Below, piece by piece: positions 8,661 through 17,288 of a stretch of 64,000 bases of DNA. Under the pieces are notes generated by a model. That model ran no database searches. It had not been told where the DNA came from and saw only the letters and a list, made by a program, of their open reading frames with translations. Position numbers and translations under genes: made by a program. Location of the stretch: NCBI GenBank assembly GCA_035716025.1, contig DASTKH010000016.1, positions 62,001 through 126,000 on the forward strand, in the 5' to 3' direction. Each line of letters begins with the position of its first letter. Positions within the stretch are counted from its first letter, which is position 1. This DNA is from JADGHE01 sp035716025. GTDB taxonomy: Bacteria; Pseudomonadota; Alphaproteobacteria; Rhizobiales; Xanthobacteraceae.

Positions 8661-10583
8661 ATGGAAGGAGGCGCGGCGGCGGCCTTCGCGGTCGAAGAAG
8701 CGACGATTGCCGACATTCACGCCGCCTTCCGGGAAGGCCGCACCACCGCCCGCGCGGTCACTCAGGCGCATCTCGACCGCATCGCCGCCTATGATCGCCG
8801 GGGGCCGGCGATCGGGGCGATCATCCTGACCAATCCGAAGGCATTGGAGGAGGCCGAGGCGTGTGATGCGGAATTTCGCCGCATCGGCGAGATTTCTCGG
8901 CCGCTGCACGGCATCCCTGTCCTCGTGAAGGACAATTTCGACGTCGCCGGCTTGCAGACGACGGGCGGATCGGCGGCGTTGAAGGGCTGGGTTCCCGAGA
9001 GGGATTCCACCGTCGTGGCGAAACTGCGGGCGGCCGGGGCCGTCATCCTCGCCAAGACCACGATGTCGGAATGGGCGCGCGGCGGCCTGGACAACATCAA
9101 CTCGGTGCTGCCCGGCTTCGCCCGCAATCCTTACAATACCGCCTATGCGACCGGCGGCTCCTCGGGCGGCACGGGGGCGGGGCTTGCGGCAAGCTTCGGG
9201 GTGGTGGGGCTCGGCTCGGATACCTGGGGCTCGGTGCGGAACCCGGCGTCCAACAACGCGCTTGCGGGTCTGCGCACGAGCTGGGCACTTGTTTCGCGCG
9301 CCGGCATGGTCGGGCTCTACGATGCGCGCGACACGGCGGGACCGCTCGCGCGGACCGTCACCGATCTTGCCAAGCTTCTCGACGCGATCGTCGGCGTCGA
9401 CGAAGCCGACCCGGCGACGGCGGAAGCGGCGGGCCGGATTCCGGCAAGCTATACCGCGTATCTCGACCCGGACGGCGCGCGCGGCAAAAGGCTCGGCGTG
9501 CTGCGCCAAGCCTTTCCGCCCGAAGCGTCCGATCCGCAGGTGCTCGCGCTGATGGAGCGCGCCGTCGCCGATCTGCGGGCGCTCGGCGCCGAAATTGTCG
9601 ATCCCTTCATCGTTCCGCAATTCGAAGCCTTTGGGCCGCGTCCGCACCCGTTGAGCGAAGTGCGGGCCGCGATTGAGCGTTATCTCGCGCGAACGGGGCC
9701 GGATTTCCCCAAGACGCTCGCCGAGATCGTCGCCGCCCGGAAATTTCATCCCCTGCACGAGGTGAGTTTCACGGCGACGGCAACCGCGCCCCCGCCGCAT
9801 GAAGACCCGGTCGTGGCCGCGCTCGAGGCCGACGAGGCGCGCATGCGCGGCGCCTATCGCGAGGCGATGGACCGCGCACGGGTCGATGCGCTCGTCCTGC
9901 CGGTTGCGTCCTTTCCGCCGAAGCTCAACGGCGACCGCGACACGACGCCGACAGGCGCCACGACGTGGATCGCCTCCGGCCTGCATTGGCCGGCGGCCGT
10001 GGTCCCGATGGGCTATACCTACGAAGACCTGCCGTCGGGCCTGCAGATCATCGGCCGGCCGTGGAGCGAGCCGGTGCTCCTCGGCATCGCCTATGCCTAT
10101 GAGCAGGCGACGCGGCACCGTAAACAGCCCGTGAGTACGCCGCCTCTGCGGCCGGGCCGCTGCGCGCCCGGCGAGGGCCTTTCCGTCGGCCAGCCGGCCG
10201 GCGGTTTCGCGGTCAACCGGCCCGATGTCGTGCGCGAGGTGCGCGAAGAATTCGAGCGTTACAATGCGGCCGTCGAAGCCGGCGATGCCGAAGCCCTCAA
10301 CGGGTTTTTCTGGCGCTCGCCGCACACGGTGCGGCTTGGCCACGGCGAGCATCTCTTCGGCTATGATGAGATCGCGGCGTTTCGCAGCGGGCAGTGGAAG
10401 CGCGGCGCGCCGCGCCGGCTCGAACGCGTGGTCGTCACTGCGCTGGGGCACGACTGTGCCGTCACGAGCGCCGTGTTCCGCGGCGAGGGCAGTCGCCCGG
10501 TGAACCGGCAGAGCCAGACTTGGGCGCGGTTTCCGGAAGGCTGGCGCATCGTCGCGGCGCATGTGAGCGCGATCGAGGGCTAA
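8661..10583 (+). CDS. Amidase-signature hydrolase fused to an AtzH-like (DUF3225) domain
   Basis: This 640-aa protein has an amidase-signature domain at about residues 10-490, with the complete Ser-cisSer-Lys triad. K90 is in V-L-V-K-D-N-F, the cis-Ser in G-G-S-S-G-G (165-170) and the nucleophile S191 in G-S-D-T-W-G-S-V-R. The last ~125 residues form a SnoaL-like fold matching AtzH/DUF3225, with E-E-F-E-R-Y-N-A-A-V-E-A-G-D and W-R-I-V-A-A-H-V-S near the end. In s-triazine degradation AtzH and the AtzE amidase are separate proteins acting on carboxylated ureas/biurets. Here both are on one chain. The ATG at 8661 has GGAG upstream; an earlier in-frame start lacks one. The substrate is unknown. 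Confidence 0.85.
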   Translation: MEGGAAAAFAVEEATIADIHAAFREGRTTARAVTQAHLDRIAAYDRRGPAIGAIILTNPKALEEAEACDAEFRRIGEISRPLHGIPVLVKDNFDVAGLQTTGGSAALKGWVPERDSTVVAKLRAAGAVILAKTTMSEWARGGLDNINSVLPGFARNPYNTAYATGGSSGGTGAGLAASFGVVGLGSDTWGSVRNPASNNALAGLRTSWALVSRAGMVGLYDARDTAGPLARTVTDLAKLLDAIVGVDEADPATAEAAGRIPASYTAYLDPDGARGKRLGVLRQAFPPEASDPQVLALMERAVADLRALGAEIVDPFIVPQFEAFGPRPHPLSEVRAAIERYLARTGPDFPKTLAEIVAARKFHPLHEVSFTATATAPPPHEDPVVAALEADEARMRGAYREAMDRARVDALVLPVASFPPKLNGDRDTTPTGATTWIASGLHWPAAVVPMGYTYEDLPSGLQIIGRPWSEPVLLGIAYAYEQATRHRKQPVSTPPLRPGRCAPGEGLSVGQPAGGFAVNRPDVVREVREEFERYNAAVEAGDAEALNGFFWRSPHTVRLGHGEHLFGYDEIAAFRSGQWKRGAPRRLERVVVTALGHDCAVTSAVFRGEGSRPVNRQSQTWARFPEGWRIVAAHVSAIEG

Positions 10584-10705
10584 GGGCGCTCCTTTTCCGG
10601 TCCGTTCCGTTGGCGGAAGTGTCTGCGGCGGCGGCCTGCGACTTCGCAAAACGGCTGCGGGCTTTCTCCCGCCTCGTCCATGTCTCCGGCCAAACACTCT
10701 AAACG

Positions 10706-10782
10706 TGGCGGTCCCGGCAGGACTCGAACCTGCGACCTTCGGTTTAGGAAACCGCTGCTCTATCCGGCTGAGCTACGGGACC
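10706..10782 (-). tRNA. tRNA-Arg (anticodon CCT)
   Basis: This is a full 77-nt cloverleaf on the minus strand. It has a 7-bp acceptor stem GGTCCCG/CGGGACC, D-arm GCTC...GAGC, anticodon loop TTCCTAA giving anticodon CCT, and T-loop GTTCGAGTC. Discriminator G is followed by an encoded CCA (10706-10708). It reads AGG arginine codons. It sits alone between the amidase and the serine hydrolase, with no att-like direct repeat visible beside it. Confidence 0.97.
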
Positions 10783-11011
10783 CCGAGCGGGCGTGAAAGA
10801 CTTACGGCGCAATCCCCACCCCGACAACGGAAAAATCCCGACGCTGCGGGGGGCCGGGCGGACGAGCCGATCGGCGCCGGGCGGCGTCGTCGCACGCGTC
10901 CGACGAAAGTCTCCGTCCATCGCGGCAGGGCAGGGCCCGGAATGGGCCTGCCGGCGCCCGCCGCGAGACAGGTCGCATCAGCCGGGTCCGCCGGCGGGAA
11001 AGCCCTTTCGG

Positions 11012-12190
11012 TCAACTGAGCCATTTCGGCGGCTCGCCGCCGCCCGCGGCGACCGCAAGCGCCGCCCCGCGCGGGCCGATACCCGGTCCCTCGCGCTGGA
11101 AATTGGTGCAATAGGCGAACGCCATCTTGCGGTCGTAGTCGCACCAGGCGAACGCCCCGCCGGTGCCGGAATGGCCATAGGCCGCCATGTTCACGCCCAT
11201 CGGCAGAGTGTTGGGCTCGTTATGCATGAAGCCGAAGCCCATCCGCAGATAGCGCTTCGTCATGATGCAGTCGCGCTCCCAGACGAGCCAGCGCGTGCGC
11301 TCCACCGCAGCGGGCGAGAGAATGCGCACGCCGTCGATTTCGCCGTCGCCCGCGAGCATCGCGTAGATGCGCGCCATCCCCCGTGCATTGCCGTGCCCGC
11401 CGAAGGAAGGCACCTCGATCTCGCGGATTTCGCGGCAGTTCTGGAAATAATCCATCTTGGGCGCGGACTTGAAAGCGCGGCCGAGCGGCGTCGAGGGGTC
11501 GGCGGCAACCTGGAAGAACTGGTTCTTCGGGTTCCGGTGCATGTCCGAAACGCGTGCGATCTCATCCGGCTTGAGCCCGATGTGGTAGTCGGCGCCGAGC
11601 TTCGACGTCACCTCCTTACGCAGAAAGCTGCCGACGGTCTCGCCCGTCACGCGCCGCAGCACCTCGCCCAAGAGGTAGCCGATATTGATCGAATTGTAGG
11701 CGCCATAAGTGCCGGGCTTCCACGCCGGTTCCTGTTTCTCCAGCGCCTTGATGTGCTCCTCCCAGCGGAACCAGGAACCGGGCGTCGCATGATCGCAATA
11801 GATGACGCCGCAGGTGTGCGAGAGCACGTGGCGGATCAGCACGTCCTTCTTTCCCGCCTGCGCGAATTCGGGCCAGTATTCGGCGACCGGCGCGTCGAAA
11901 TCCACCTTGCCGCGGTCGATCAGGATGTGCATCGCGAGCGCGCTCATGCTTTTCGCGAGCGAGTTCATGATGACGATCGTATCCTCGCGCCAAGGATCGG
12001 TCTTTGCGAGATCCTTGTAGCCGCCCCAGAGGTCCACGACCTTGCGGCCGTCCTTGTAGACGCAGACGGCGGCGCCGATTTCGCCGCGGCGACGGAAATT
12101 CTCTTCAAATGTATCGCGGACCTTGGCGAATTCGGGTGCGCAGATGCCGTTGATCAGGATAGGCGCTTCGATGGCGGTGGCGTCGTTCAT
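11012..12190 (-). CDS. Serine hydrolase, class C beta-lactamase / family VIII esterase fold
   Basis: This 392-aa protein of the beta-lactamase-related family is probably an esterase. The nucleophile motif S-x-x-K is S77-L-A-K80. The second motif Y-x-N/S is in G-A-Y-N-S-I-N-I-G-Y (165-167). A third, H/K-x-G-like motif is in G-H-S-G-T-G-G near residue 345. No signal peptide is visible, consistent with cytosolic family VIII esterases rather than periplasmic beta-lactamases. The start at 12190 is chosen because GGGGAC lies upstream and the conserved fold begins soon after; GTG/ATG codons upstream add only a nondescript tail. It is followed on the same strand by the tRNA. Confidence 0.82.
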   Translation of the reverse strand: MNDATAIEAPILINGICAPEFAKVRDTFEENFRRRGEIGAAVCVYKDGRKVVDLWGGYKDLAKTDPWREDTIVIMNSLAKSMSALAMHILIDRGKVDFDAPVAEYWPEFAQAGKKDVLIRHVLSHTCGVIYCDHATPGSWFRWEEHIKALEKQEPAWKPGTYGAYNSINIGYLLGEVLRRVTGETVGSFLRKEVTSKLGADYHIGLKPDEIARVSDMHRNPKNQFFQVAADPSTPLGRAFKSAPKMDYFQNCREIREIEVPSFGGHGNARGMARIYAMLAGDGEIDGVRILSPAAVERTRWLVWERDCIMTKRYLRMGFGFMHNEPNTLPMGVNMAAYGHSGTGGAFAWCDYDRKMAFAYCTNFQREGPGIGPRGAALAVAAGGGEPPKWLS

Positions 12191-12289
12191 TGTTCGTGTC
12201 CCCGCGGCCGGAAATGGGTCGAGCCGCACCATTGTTACCGCAGACCGATCGTACACGCCAATGTCGATCCGGAGCGAGGGCGCCGCCGG

Positions 12290-13036
12290 TCAGACGACGC
12301 GTTCCGTCGCGACCGCGCGGCAGTCCATTTCGTATTCGAGTCCCGCGACCGGCGGGCGGCAGAAGTGCCAGGTCAGTCCCGCGCGGGCGGCGCCGCGCCG
12401 GACGATGTCCTCGCCGAAGAACGGATGAAGGTCGTGCACGGTATAGACCTGGGTCGCCGTCGCATCCTGCCAGCCCATGCCGATGAGCGACAGGCGCAGC
12501 TCCATGACGTCATGGACGAAGGCGGCCTTTTCCGCCATGGCTTCCGGGCTCGTGTCGCCATAGCGGATCGTGCGTTCCGCATAGCGGCCGGGGCCTTCGC
12601 GCGCCTCCCCGCTGCCTGCGATCACGAATGTGGGCAGTGCGTTTTCTTTCGGTAGCGTGAAGCTGAAGGCATAGAGGACGGGCTCGGCCGGCGGATCGAC
12701 CGCGGGGCAGACATTGCTGCGCGCAACGGGATTGCGTCGCCCGTCGAAGAGCCCCCATTCCTTGAGTTTCACCACGTAGGATTCGTTGAAGGCGCGAAAG
12801 CCCTGGTCGGTCAAGGGCGCAGGCGAGCGCAGCTCGCAGGCGCAGAACGCGGTCGGCGCGCGACCCGCAGCCTGCATCAGGCGCTCGGCCTCAAAGAAGC
12901 CTTGCGCGAGCGGCGGGGGATTGCGAAAGCGCACGCGCACGATTTCGAACCCCGGCAGGGCGGCGACGCCGGAGGAATATTGAAACAGGGCCGGGATGTA
13001 GCGGTATCCGCCAGGCTCGAAGGCACTCACCGTCAT
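12290..13036 (-). CDS. CnbZ-like (2-amino-5-chloromuconate deaminase-related) protein
   Basis: This 248-aa protein begins P-G-G-Y-R-Y-I-P and F-Q-Y-S-S-G-V-A-A, then C-A-C-E-L-R-S-P-A-P-L-T and R-N-P-V-A-R-S-N-V-C-P. Near the end it has A-T-Q-V-Y-T-V-H-D-L-H-P-F. I recall this pattern from a widespread family annotated after CnbZ, the 2-aminomuconate-type deaminase of chloronitrobenzene degradation. Most members have no tested role. Start ATG 13036 has AAAGGAA four nt upstream. The gene is 99 bp upstream of the serine hydrolase on the same strand, so a small operon is possible. The family assignment is from memory and the function is uncertain. Confidence 0.5.
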   Translation of the reverse strand: MTVSAFEPGGYRYIPALFQYSSGVAALPGFEIVRVRFRNPPPLAQGFFEAERLMQAAGRAPTAFCACELRSPAPLTDQGFRAFNESYVVKLKEWGLFDGRRNPVARSNVCPAVDPPAEPVLYAFSFTLPKENALPTFVIAGSGEAREGPGRYAERTIRYGDTSPEAMAEKAAFVHDVMELRLSLIGMGWQDATATQVYTVHDLHPFFGEDIVRRGAARAGLTWHFCRPPVAGLEYEMDCRAVATERVV

Positions 13037-13238
13037 GGCGTTCCTTTAACCTCGCATTTGCGTCTTTGGCCAGGATTGACAAGCCGACGGTGCGACCCGC
13101 ACGTTGCGCGGTGCCGATCGCCGTCTGTCGCCCGTCCGTCGCCCCATGCCGTCCGCAGGAGCTGCGTGGTTTCGTATCACATCGCCTCTTGGAGGTTGGC
13201 CTGCCGGCGAGCCGAAGGCCGCAAGACGTCTGCTGCCG

Positions 13239-14078
13239 ATGCGCCAAGGGGGAGGGCCGAAGCGGGTTCTCCGCCGCCTGGTTCTGGCGCTGTGTTCGGC
13301 CATGGTTTGCGGGCGGATCGCATTTGCGGCATGCGGCGGGCGGGACGAGCCCGGCGGTATCGTGCGGACGGCGGAGGATGCCCGCACCCTCGTGCTGGAC
13401 GACGGCCGTCGGATCCTGCTCGACGGCGTCGTCGTGCCGCAAGGGTTCGACCGCGCGAGCCTCGCGCGCTCCGACACTGTGGCGGCGCAGGCGCGCCGGT
13501 GGCTCGAAAAATTTAAGCATCAGCCTGTGACATTGGCCTACGTGCGCCGGGCCGACCGGCACGGCCGAATCCCGGCCTTGGTAATTTCGCGCACGGCGGG
13601 CTTGGAAGCCTCGCTCCAGCACGATATGGTGTTTCAAGGGCTCGCCTTTGCTGCTCCCTTCGGACTCGGGACTGCTTGCGCGGCGGAATTGTTCGCACGC
13701 GAGCGGGCGGCGCGGGAAGCCGGCCGCGGGTTGTGGGCCGATCCCGACAATGCGGTGCTGAGCGCGGACGATCCGCAAGCGATTCGTCAAGCGCTGGGCC
13801 GCATGGCGGTTGTCGAGGGGCGGGTCCGGTCGGTGCGCGAGAGCGGCGGCACGATTTACGTGAATTTCGGGCGGCGCTGGTCGCAGGATTTCACCGTGAC
13901 GATCGCCAAGCGCAACGAAGGCGTGTTCGCGTCCGGCGGCCTGCCGCCGAAACGGCTCGAGCGGCGGCAGGTGCGGGTGCGCGGCTGGATCGAGGAGCGC
14001 GGCGGGCCATGGATCGAAGCTTTCGATCCGGAGCAATTCGAGATCGTCGGGCCGCAAGGGGTACAGACGTTTCGGTGA
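13239..14078 (+). CDS. Exported thermonuclease-fold (SNase-like) protein
   Basis: From ATG 13239 this is 279 aa. A basic N-terminus and a hydrophobic segment (V-L-R-R-L-V-L-A-L) ending near A-F-A-A form a signal peptide. An OB-fold SNase-like domain follows, with L-V-L-D-D-G-R-R-I-L-L-D-G-V and a helical A-R-E-A-G-R-G-L-W-A-D-P segment usual in thermonuclease-family proteins. A second OB-like part includes G-R-V-R-S-V and Y-V-N-F-G-R-R-W. The classical SNase Arg-Glu-Arg active site is not clearly complete, so nuclease activity is unproven. The start is uncertain: upstream in-frame ATGs exist at 13104 and 13146, and no good ribosome site precedes 13239. Its stop overlaps the next GTG start. 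Confidence 0.65.
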   Translation: MRQGGGPKRVLRRLVLALCSAMVCGRIAFAACGGRDEPGGIVRTAEDARTLVLDDGRRILLDGVVVPQGFDRASLARSDTVAAQARRWLEKFKHQPVTLAYVRRADRHGRIPALVISRTAGLEASLQHDMVFQGLAFAAPFGLGTACAAELFARERAAREAGRGLWADPDNAVLSADDPQAIRQALGRMAVVEGRVRSVRESGGTIYVNFGRRWSQDFTVTIAKRNEGVFASGGLPPKRLERRQVRVRGWIEERGGPWIEAFDPEQFEIVGPQGVQTFR

Positions 14079-15541
14079 TCGCACGAGCGACCAGGAAAGG
14101 GGCGCCCGCGGCGCGATTCGCGGTTCTGCTCGCGCTGGGTCTCGCCGGCAGCGGTTGCGCCAATCTGCCGCAGACGAGCCATCAGGTTTCGTTGCCCGAT
14201 CCGCCACAGATTTCGGAGACGGTGACGCCTTCGCAACGCGAGCACCAGCGGATCCTCGCGAGCTATGGCGGCGCTTATCACAACGAAAAGCTCGAGCTTC
14301 TGGTCAACGAGACGGTGGCAAAGCTGGTGGCCGCCTCGGACCGGCCCGACCTGCGCTACCGTGTGACGATCCTCAATTCGCCGACCGTCAACGCCTTCGC
14401 GCTGCCCTCCGGGCAGCTTTATGTCACGCGCGGCATGCTGGCGCTCGCCAACGACACCTCGGAACTGGCCTCCGTGCTGGCGCACGAGGTGGCGCATGTG
14501 ATCGCGCGCCATGCGGCGGTCCGCGAGGACAAGGCACGGCAGGCCGCGATCGTCTCCCGTGTCGTCAACGACGTGCTCAATGATCCGCAGATGGGTGCGC
14601 TGGCCCTCGCCAAGTCCAAGATCGCGCTGGCCAGCTTCTCGCGCGCACAGGAACTCGAGGCCGATACGATCGGCGTCGGCCTTGCGGCGCGCGCCGGCTA
14701 CGATCCGTACGGGGCGACCCGCTTCCTCACGGCCATGGGGCGCAACGCCGCGCTCAAGCAGGGGCAGGGTGCGGGCGCCGATGCGCGGATCATGGATTTT
14801 CTGTCCTCTCACCCCTCGACGCCCGAGCGGGTGCACAATGCGCTCGTCAAGGCTCGTCAGCACAGCGCGCCGGGGGCCGGTGCACGCGACCGGGAGACCT
14901 ATCTTGCGGCGCTCGCCGGCGTGCCCTTCGGCGAGGACCCGAGCGACGGCGTGGTGCGCGGCCGGCGCTTCCTGCATCCGCGCCTCGGCTTCACCTTCAC
15001 GGCACCGCCGGGCTTCACGCTCGACAACACCGCGCAGGCCGTGCTGGGTATCAAGGACGACGGCAGCGAAGCCCTGCGGATGGATGTGGTGAGGGTTCCC
15101 GCCGAGCAGAACCTGGCCGACTATCTCATGTCCGGATGGATCGAAGGCGTCGATCCCGGTTCGGCGGAAAACCTCACCATCAACGGCCTTCCCGCCGCGA
15201 CCGCGCTGGCGAAGGGCGAGCAATGGACCTTCCGCCTCTATGTCGTGCGCTTCGACGCCAACGTGTACCGCTTTGTCTTCGCCGCGAAGAACCGCACCCC
15301 GGCCACGGATCGCGCGTTCCGGGCGGCGATGGACACCTTCCGCCGTGCGAGCCACGCGGAGGTCGCCAAGACGCAGCCGCTGCGGATCCGTATCGTCACC
15401 GTGCGGCCCGGCGATACGGTGGAGAGTTTCGCGGCGCGCATGGCGACCGACCGACCGCTCGAGCGCTTCCTGCTGCTCAACGGATTGAATCACGGTCAAC
15501 CGCTGACGCCCGGGACGCACGTCAAGATCGTAAGCGAATAA
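14075..15541 (+). CDS. M48-family metalloprotease with C-terminal LysM-like domain
   Basis: This 488-aa protein starts at GTG 14075, overlapping the previous stop (GTGA). The N-terminus has a hydrophobic signal (residues about 14-27) ending G-S-G-C, a weak lipobox. The zinc site is H137-E-V-A-H141 within a long helix, with the third ligand in Q-E-L-E-A-D-T-I-G about 50 residues later. This matches M48 peptidases of the BepA/YfgC kind, which act on outer-membrane proteins. A central domain of unknown type follows. The last ~45 residues resemble LysM: V-R-P-G-D-T-V-E-S-F-A and L-N-G-L. A role in envelope quality control is inferred. Confidence 0.87.
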   Translation: MIARATRKGAPAARFAVLLALGLAGSGCANLPQTSHQVSLPDPPQISETVTPSQREHQRILASYGGAYHNEKLELLVNETVAKLVAASDRPDLRYRVTILNSPTVNAFALPSGQLYVTRGMLALANDTSELASVLAHEVAHVIARHAAVREDKARQAAIVSRVVNDVLNDPQMGALALAKSKIALASFSRAQELEADTIGVGLAARAGYDPYGATRFLTAMGRNAALKQGQGAGADARIMDFLSSHPSTPERVHNALVKARQHSAPGAGARDRETYLAALAGVPFGEDPSDGVVRGRRFLHPRLGFTFTAPPGFTLDNTAQAVLGIKDDGSEALRMDVVRVPAEQNLADYLMSGWIEGVDPGSAENLTINGLPAATALAKGEQWTFRLYVVRFDANVYRFVFAAKNRTPATDRAFRAAMDTFRRASHAEVAKTQPLRIRIVTVRPGDTVESFAARMATDRPLERFLLLNGLNHGQPLTPGTHVKIVSE

Positions 15542-15613
15542 GGCTCAATGCCGATCCGCTGAAGCCAGGGGTCTCTCCTGCGGCGGTCTAACGGCGCCCT
15601 TGGCTCCAGCCAA

Positions 15614-16279
15614 TCAAGTCTTGTCGTCGGCCGGTGTCCACAGAAGCCGGGCGAGCAGGAGCGCGGCCACCATTCCAGCGAGTTGGGCGACAACGAAGGC
15701 CGCTGCGTTCCCGATCGCGATGCCGGCGAAGGTCGGCGTGAAGCTGCGCGCAAGCGTTACGGCCGGATTGGCAAACGACGTCGAGGAGGTGAACCAGTAG
15801 GCAGAGGTGACGGTCAGCCCGACGAGCCAGGGCACCGCCTGTGGCGCGTGCCGCAGGCCGCCGAAAATGGCCGAGACAAGCGTGAAGGTCGCCAGGGCTT
15901 CCGCGAGCCATTGCCCCGCGCCGGTGCGCGGGGTGACGCCAAGCGCAAGCGGCGCAAGCCCAAACATGAGATGCGCCGACGCCGCTCCGCCGACGCCGCC
16001 TAAGCTTTGCGCAAAAATGTAAGGCGCAACCTCCCGCCACGGAATCCAGCGCCGCAACGCGAAGGCAAGCGTGACAGCGGGGTTCAAGTGGGCGCCCGAT
16101 ATCGGCCCGAAAATCGTGACGAGCACCACGAGAATGGCGCCGGTCGGAATCGTGTTGCCAAGCAGCGCAATCGCTCGATTCCCACCCGCGAGCTGTTCCG
16201 CCATGATGCCGGAGCCCACGATGGCGGCAACCAGCAGCCCCGTGCCGATGCCCTCCGCCAGCCAGCGACGCGCCGTCAC
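15614..16279 (-). CDS. Aquaporin-family channel (AqpS-like)
   Basis: This 221-aa MIP channel carries two N-P-A boxes, N66-P-A in A-H-L-N-P-A-V-T and N171-P-A in F-A-N-P-A-V-T-L-A-R. R178 is the conserved selectivity-filter arginine. Six membrane helices are evident. It starts at a GTG (16279) that overlaps the stop of the upstream ArsR-ArsC fusion, so the two are translationally coupled. In Sinorhizobium meliloti an aquaglyceroporin (AqpS) in the ars operon lets arsenite leave after arsenate reduction; this context suggests the same substrate class. Confidence 0.85.
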   Translation of the reverse strand: MTARRWLAEGIGTGLLVAAIVGSGIMAEQLAGGNRAIALLGNTIPTGAILVVLVTIFGPISGAHLNPAVTLAFALRRWIPWREVAPYIFAQSLGGVGGAASAHLMFGLAPLALGVTPRTGAGQWLAEALATFTLVSAIFGGLRHAPQAVPWLVGLTVTSAYWFTSSTSFANPAVTLARSFTPTFAGIAIGNAAAFVVAQLAGMVAALLLARLLWTPADDKT

Positions 16280-17133
16280 GCCACAGAATCCTTGGTCCGT
16301 CCGATGGCGTCCAGTTGCCCCTGCAGCGTAAGGCGATCCAGCGTGCGCAAGGGCAGGCTCATAAACAGGGAGATGCGATTTTCGAGCATGCGAAACGCGC
16401 TCGCGAATGCGAGACGCACCTCCGCCTCGGTGCCGATCGCGGCCGCCGGATCCGGGACGCCCCAGTGGGCCGTAACAGGCCGGCCCGGCCAGACCGGGCA
16501 GGATTCGCCGGCTGCATCGGCGCAGACAGTGAACACGAAATCCAATGGCGGCGCGTCGGGTTCGGCGAATTCGTGCCAGCTTTTCGGGCGCAGCCCGTCC
16601 ACCTCGAAATTCAGCCGGCGCAGGAGATCGAGAGCGTGCGGATGGACCTGCCCTTTCGGTTGGCTGCCCGCGGAAAAGGCGCGGAAGCGGCCGCCTCCCT
16701 CGCGGTTCATGATGGCTTCGGCCATGATCGACCGCGCCGAATTGCCGGTGCCCAGGAACAGCACGTTAAAGGGACGTTCCGTCATCAAAGCCGGCCTCGC
16801 AGAGTTCGGGCGGACGTCGGCTTCAAGAGCCAAGCTGCAGATTTCCGGCCGCCCCGAGCAGCAATCCCGCACCAGGAAATCGATCAGGCCGCGCAGCGAA
16901 TCGGTCTCGGCCGCATAGACAATCGACCGCGATCGCCGGCGCGCCGCGATCAGCCCGGCACGCTCGAGTTCCTTGAGATGGAAGGAGGTGTTGGATGCCG
17001 ATCCACCCGTTGCGGCGGCAATTGTACCCGCCGTCATGCCCTGCGGCCCCGCGCGAACGAGGAGCCTCACGATGGCGAGACGCGTCTCTTGCGCCAGGGC
17101 CGCGAAGGCCGTGCATGCCCGCTGTTGGTCCAT
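16276..17133 (-). CDS. ArsR repressor fused to an arsenate-reductase-like (LMW phosphatase) domain lacking the catalytic Cys
   Basis: This is a 285-aa fusion. Residues 1-100 are an ArsR winged helix (S-N-T-S-F-H-L-K-E-L recognition helix) ending in D-C-C-S-G-R-P-E-I-C, a C91-C92/C99 cluster suited to As(III)/Sb(III) sensing. Residues about 121-285 are a low-molecular-weight phosphatase/ArsC domain with N-S-A-R-S (131-135), W-G-V-P-D-P and C-A-D-A-A-G-E-S-C-P. The P-loop reads L-G128-T-G-N-S-A-R134, so the C-x5-R nucleophile is Gly (codon GGC at 16750-16752) where TGC is expected. Repressor function should stand; reductase activity is doubtful unless the base is an error. No ribosome site is obvious before the ATG. 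Confidence 0.88.
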   Translation of the reverse strand: MDQQRACTAFAALAQETRLAIVRLLVRAGPQGMTAGTIAAATGGSASNTSFHLKELERAGLIAARRRSRSIVYAAETDSLRGLIDFLVRDCCSGRPEICSLALEADVRPNSARPALMTERPFNVLFLGTGNSARSIMAEAIMNREGGGRFRAFSAGSQPKGQVHPHALDLLRRLNFEVDGLRPKSWHEFAEPDAPPLDFVFTVCADAAGESCPVWPGRPVTAHWGVPDPAAAIGTEAEVRLAFASAFRMLENRISLFMSLPLRTLDRLTLQGQLDAIGRTKDSVA

Positions 17134-17140
17134 TGTTCAA

Positions 17141-17162
17141 TATTTCAAGAATTGTTGAAATA
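17141..17162. promoter_or_regulatory. Probable ArsR operator palindrome
   Basis: A perfect inverted repeat, TATTTCAA-N6-TTGAAATA, starts 7 bp upstream of the ArsR-ArsC ATG. It is AT-rich within GC-rich surroundings, and a further TTCAATA half-site-like repeat lies between it and the start codon. ArsR/SmtB repressors bind such 12-2-12 or 8-6-8 type dyads over their own promoter. It takes the place of a Shine-Dalgarno site, so the mRNA may be leaderless or nearly so. Confidence 0.6.
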
Positions 17163-17288
17163 ATGCAGATGTTTGGTGATCTTGGCAAGCCCATGCGGGT
17201 TCCGGGCGATACGCCGAATATTTTTGGGCGCTTTGCGAAGCCGTTCGGGGAAGGGGCGTCGGAATCGGCGTGCCGCCTTCGTCTCCAT

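Noticed and set aside
10706..10782. tRNA-Arg as a possible integration site for a mobile element.
   Set aside because: No integrase, no direct repeat of the tRNA 3' end and no compositional change were seen on either side.
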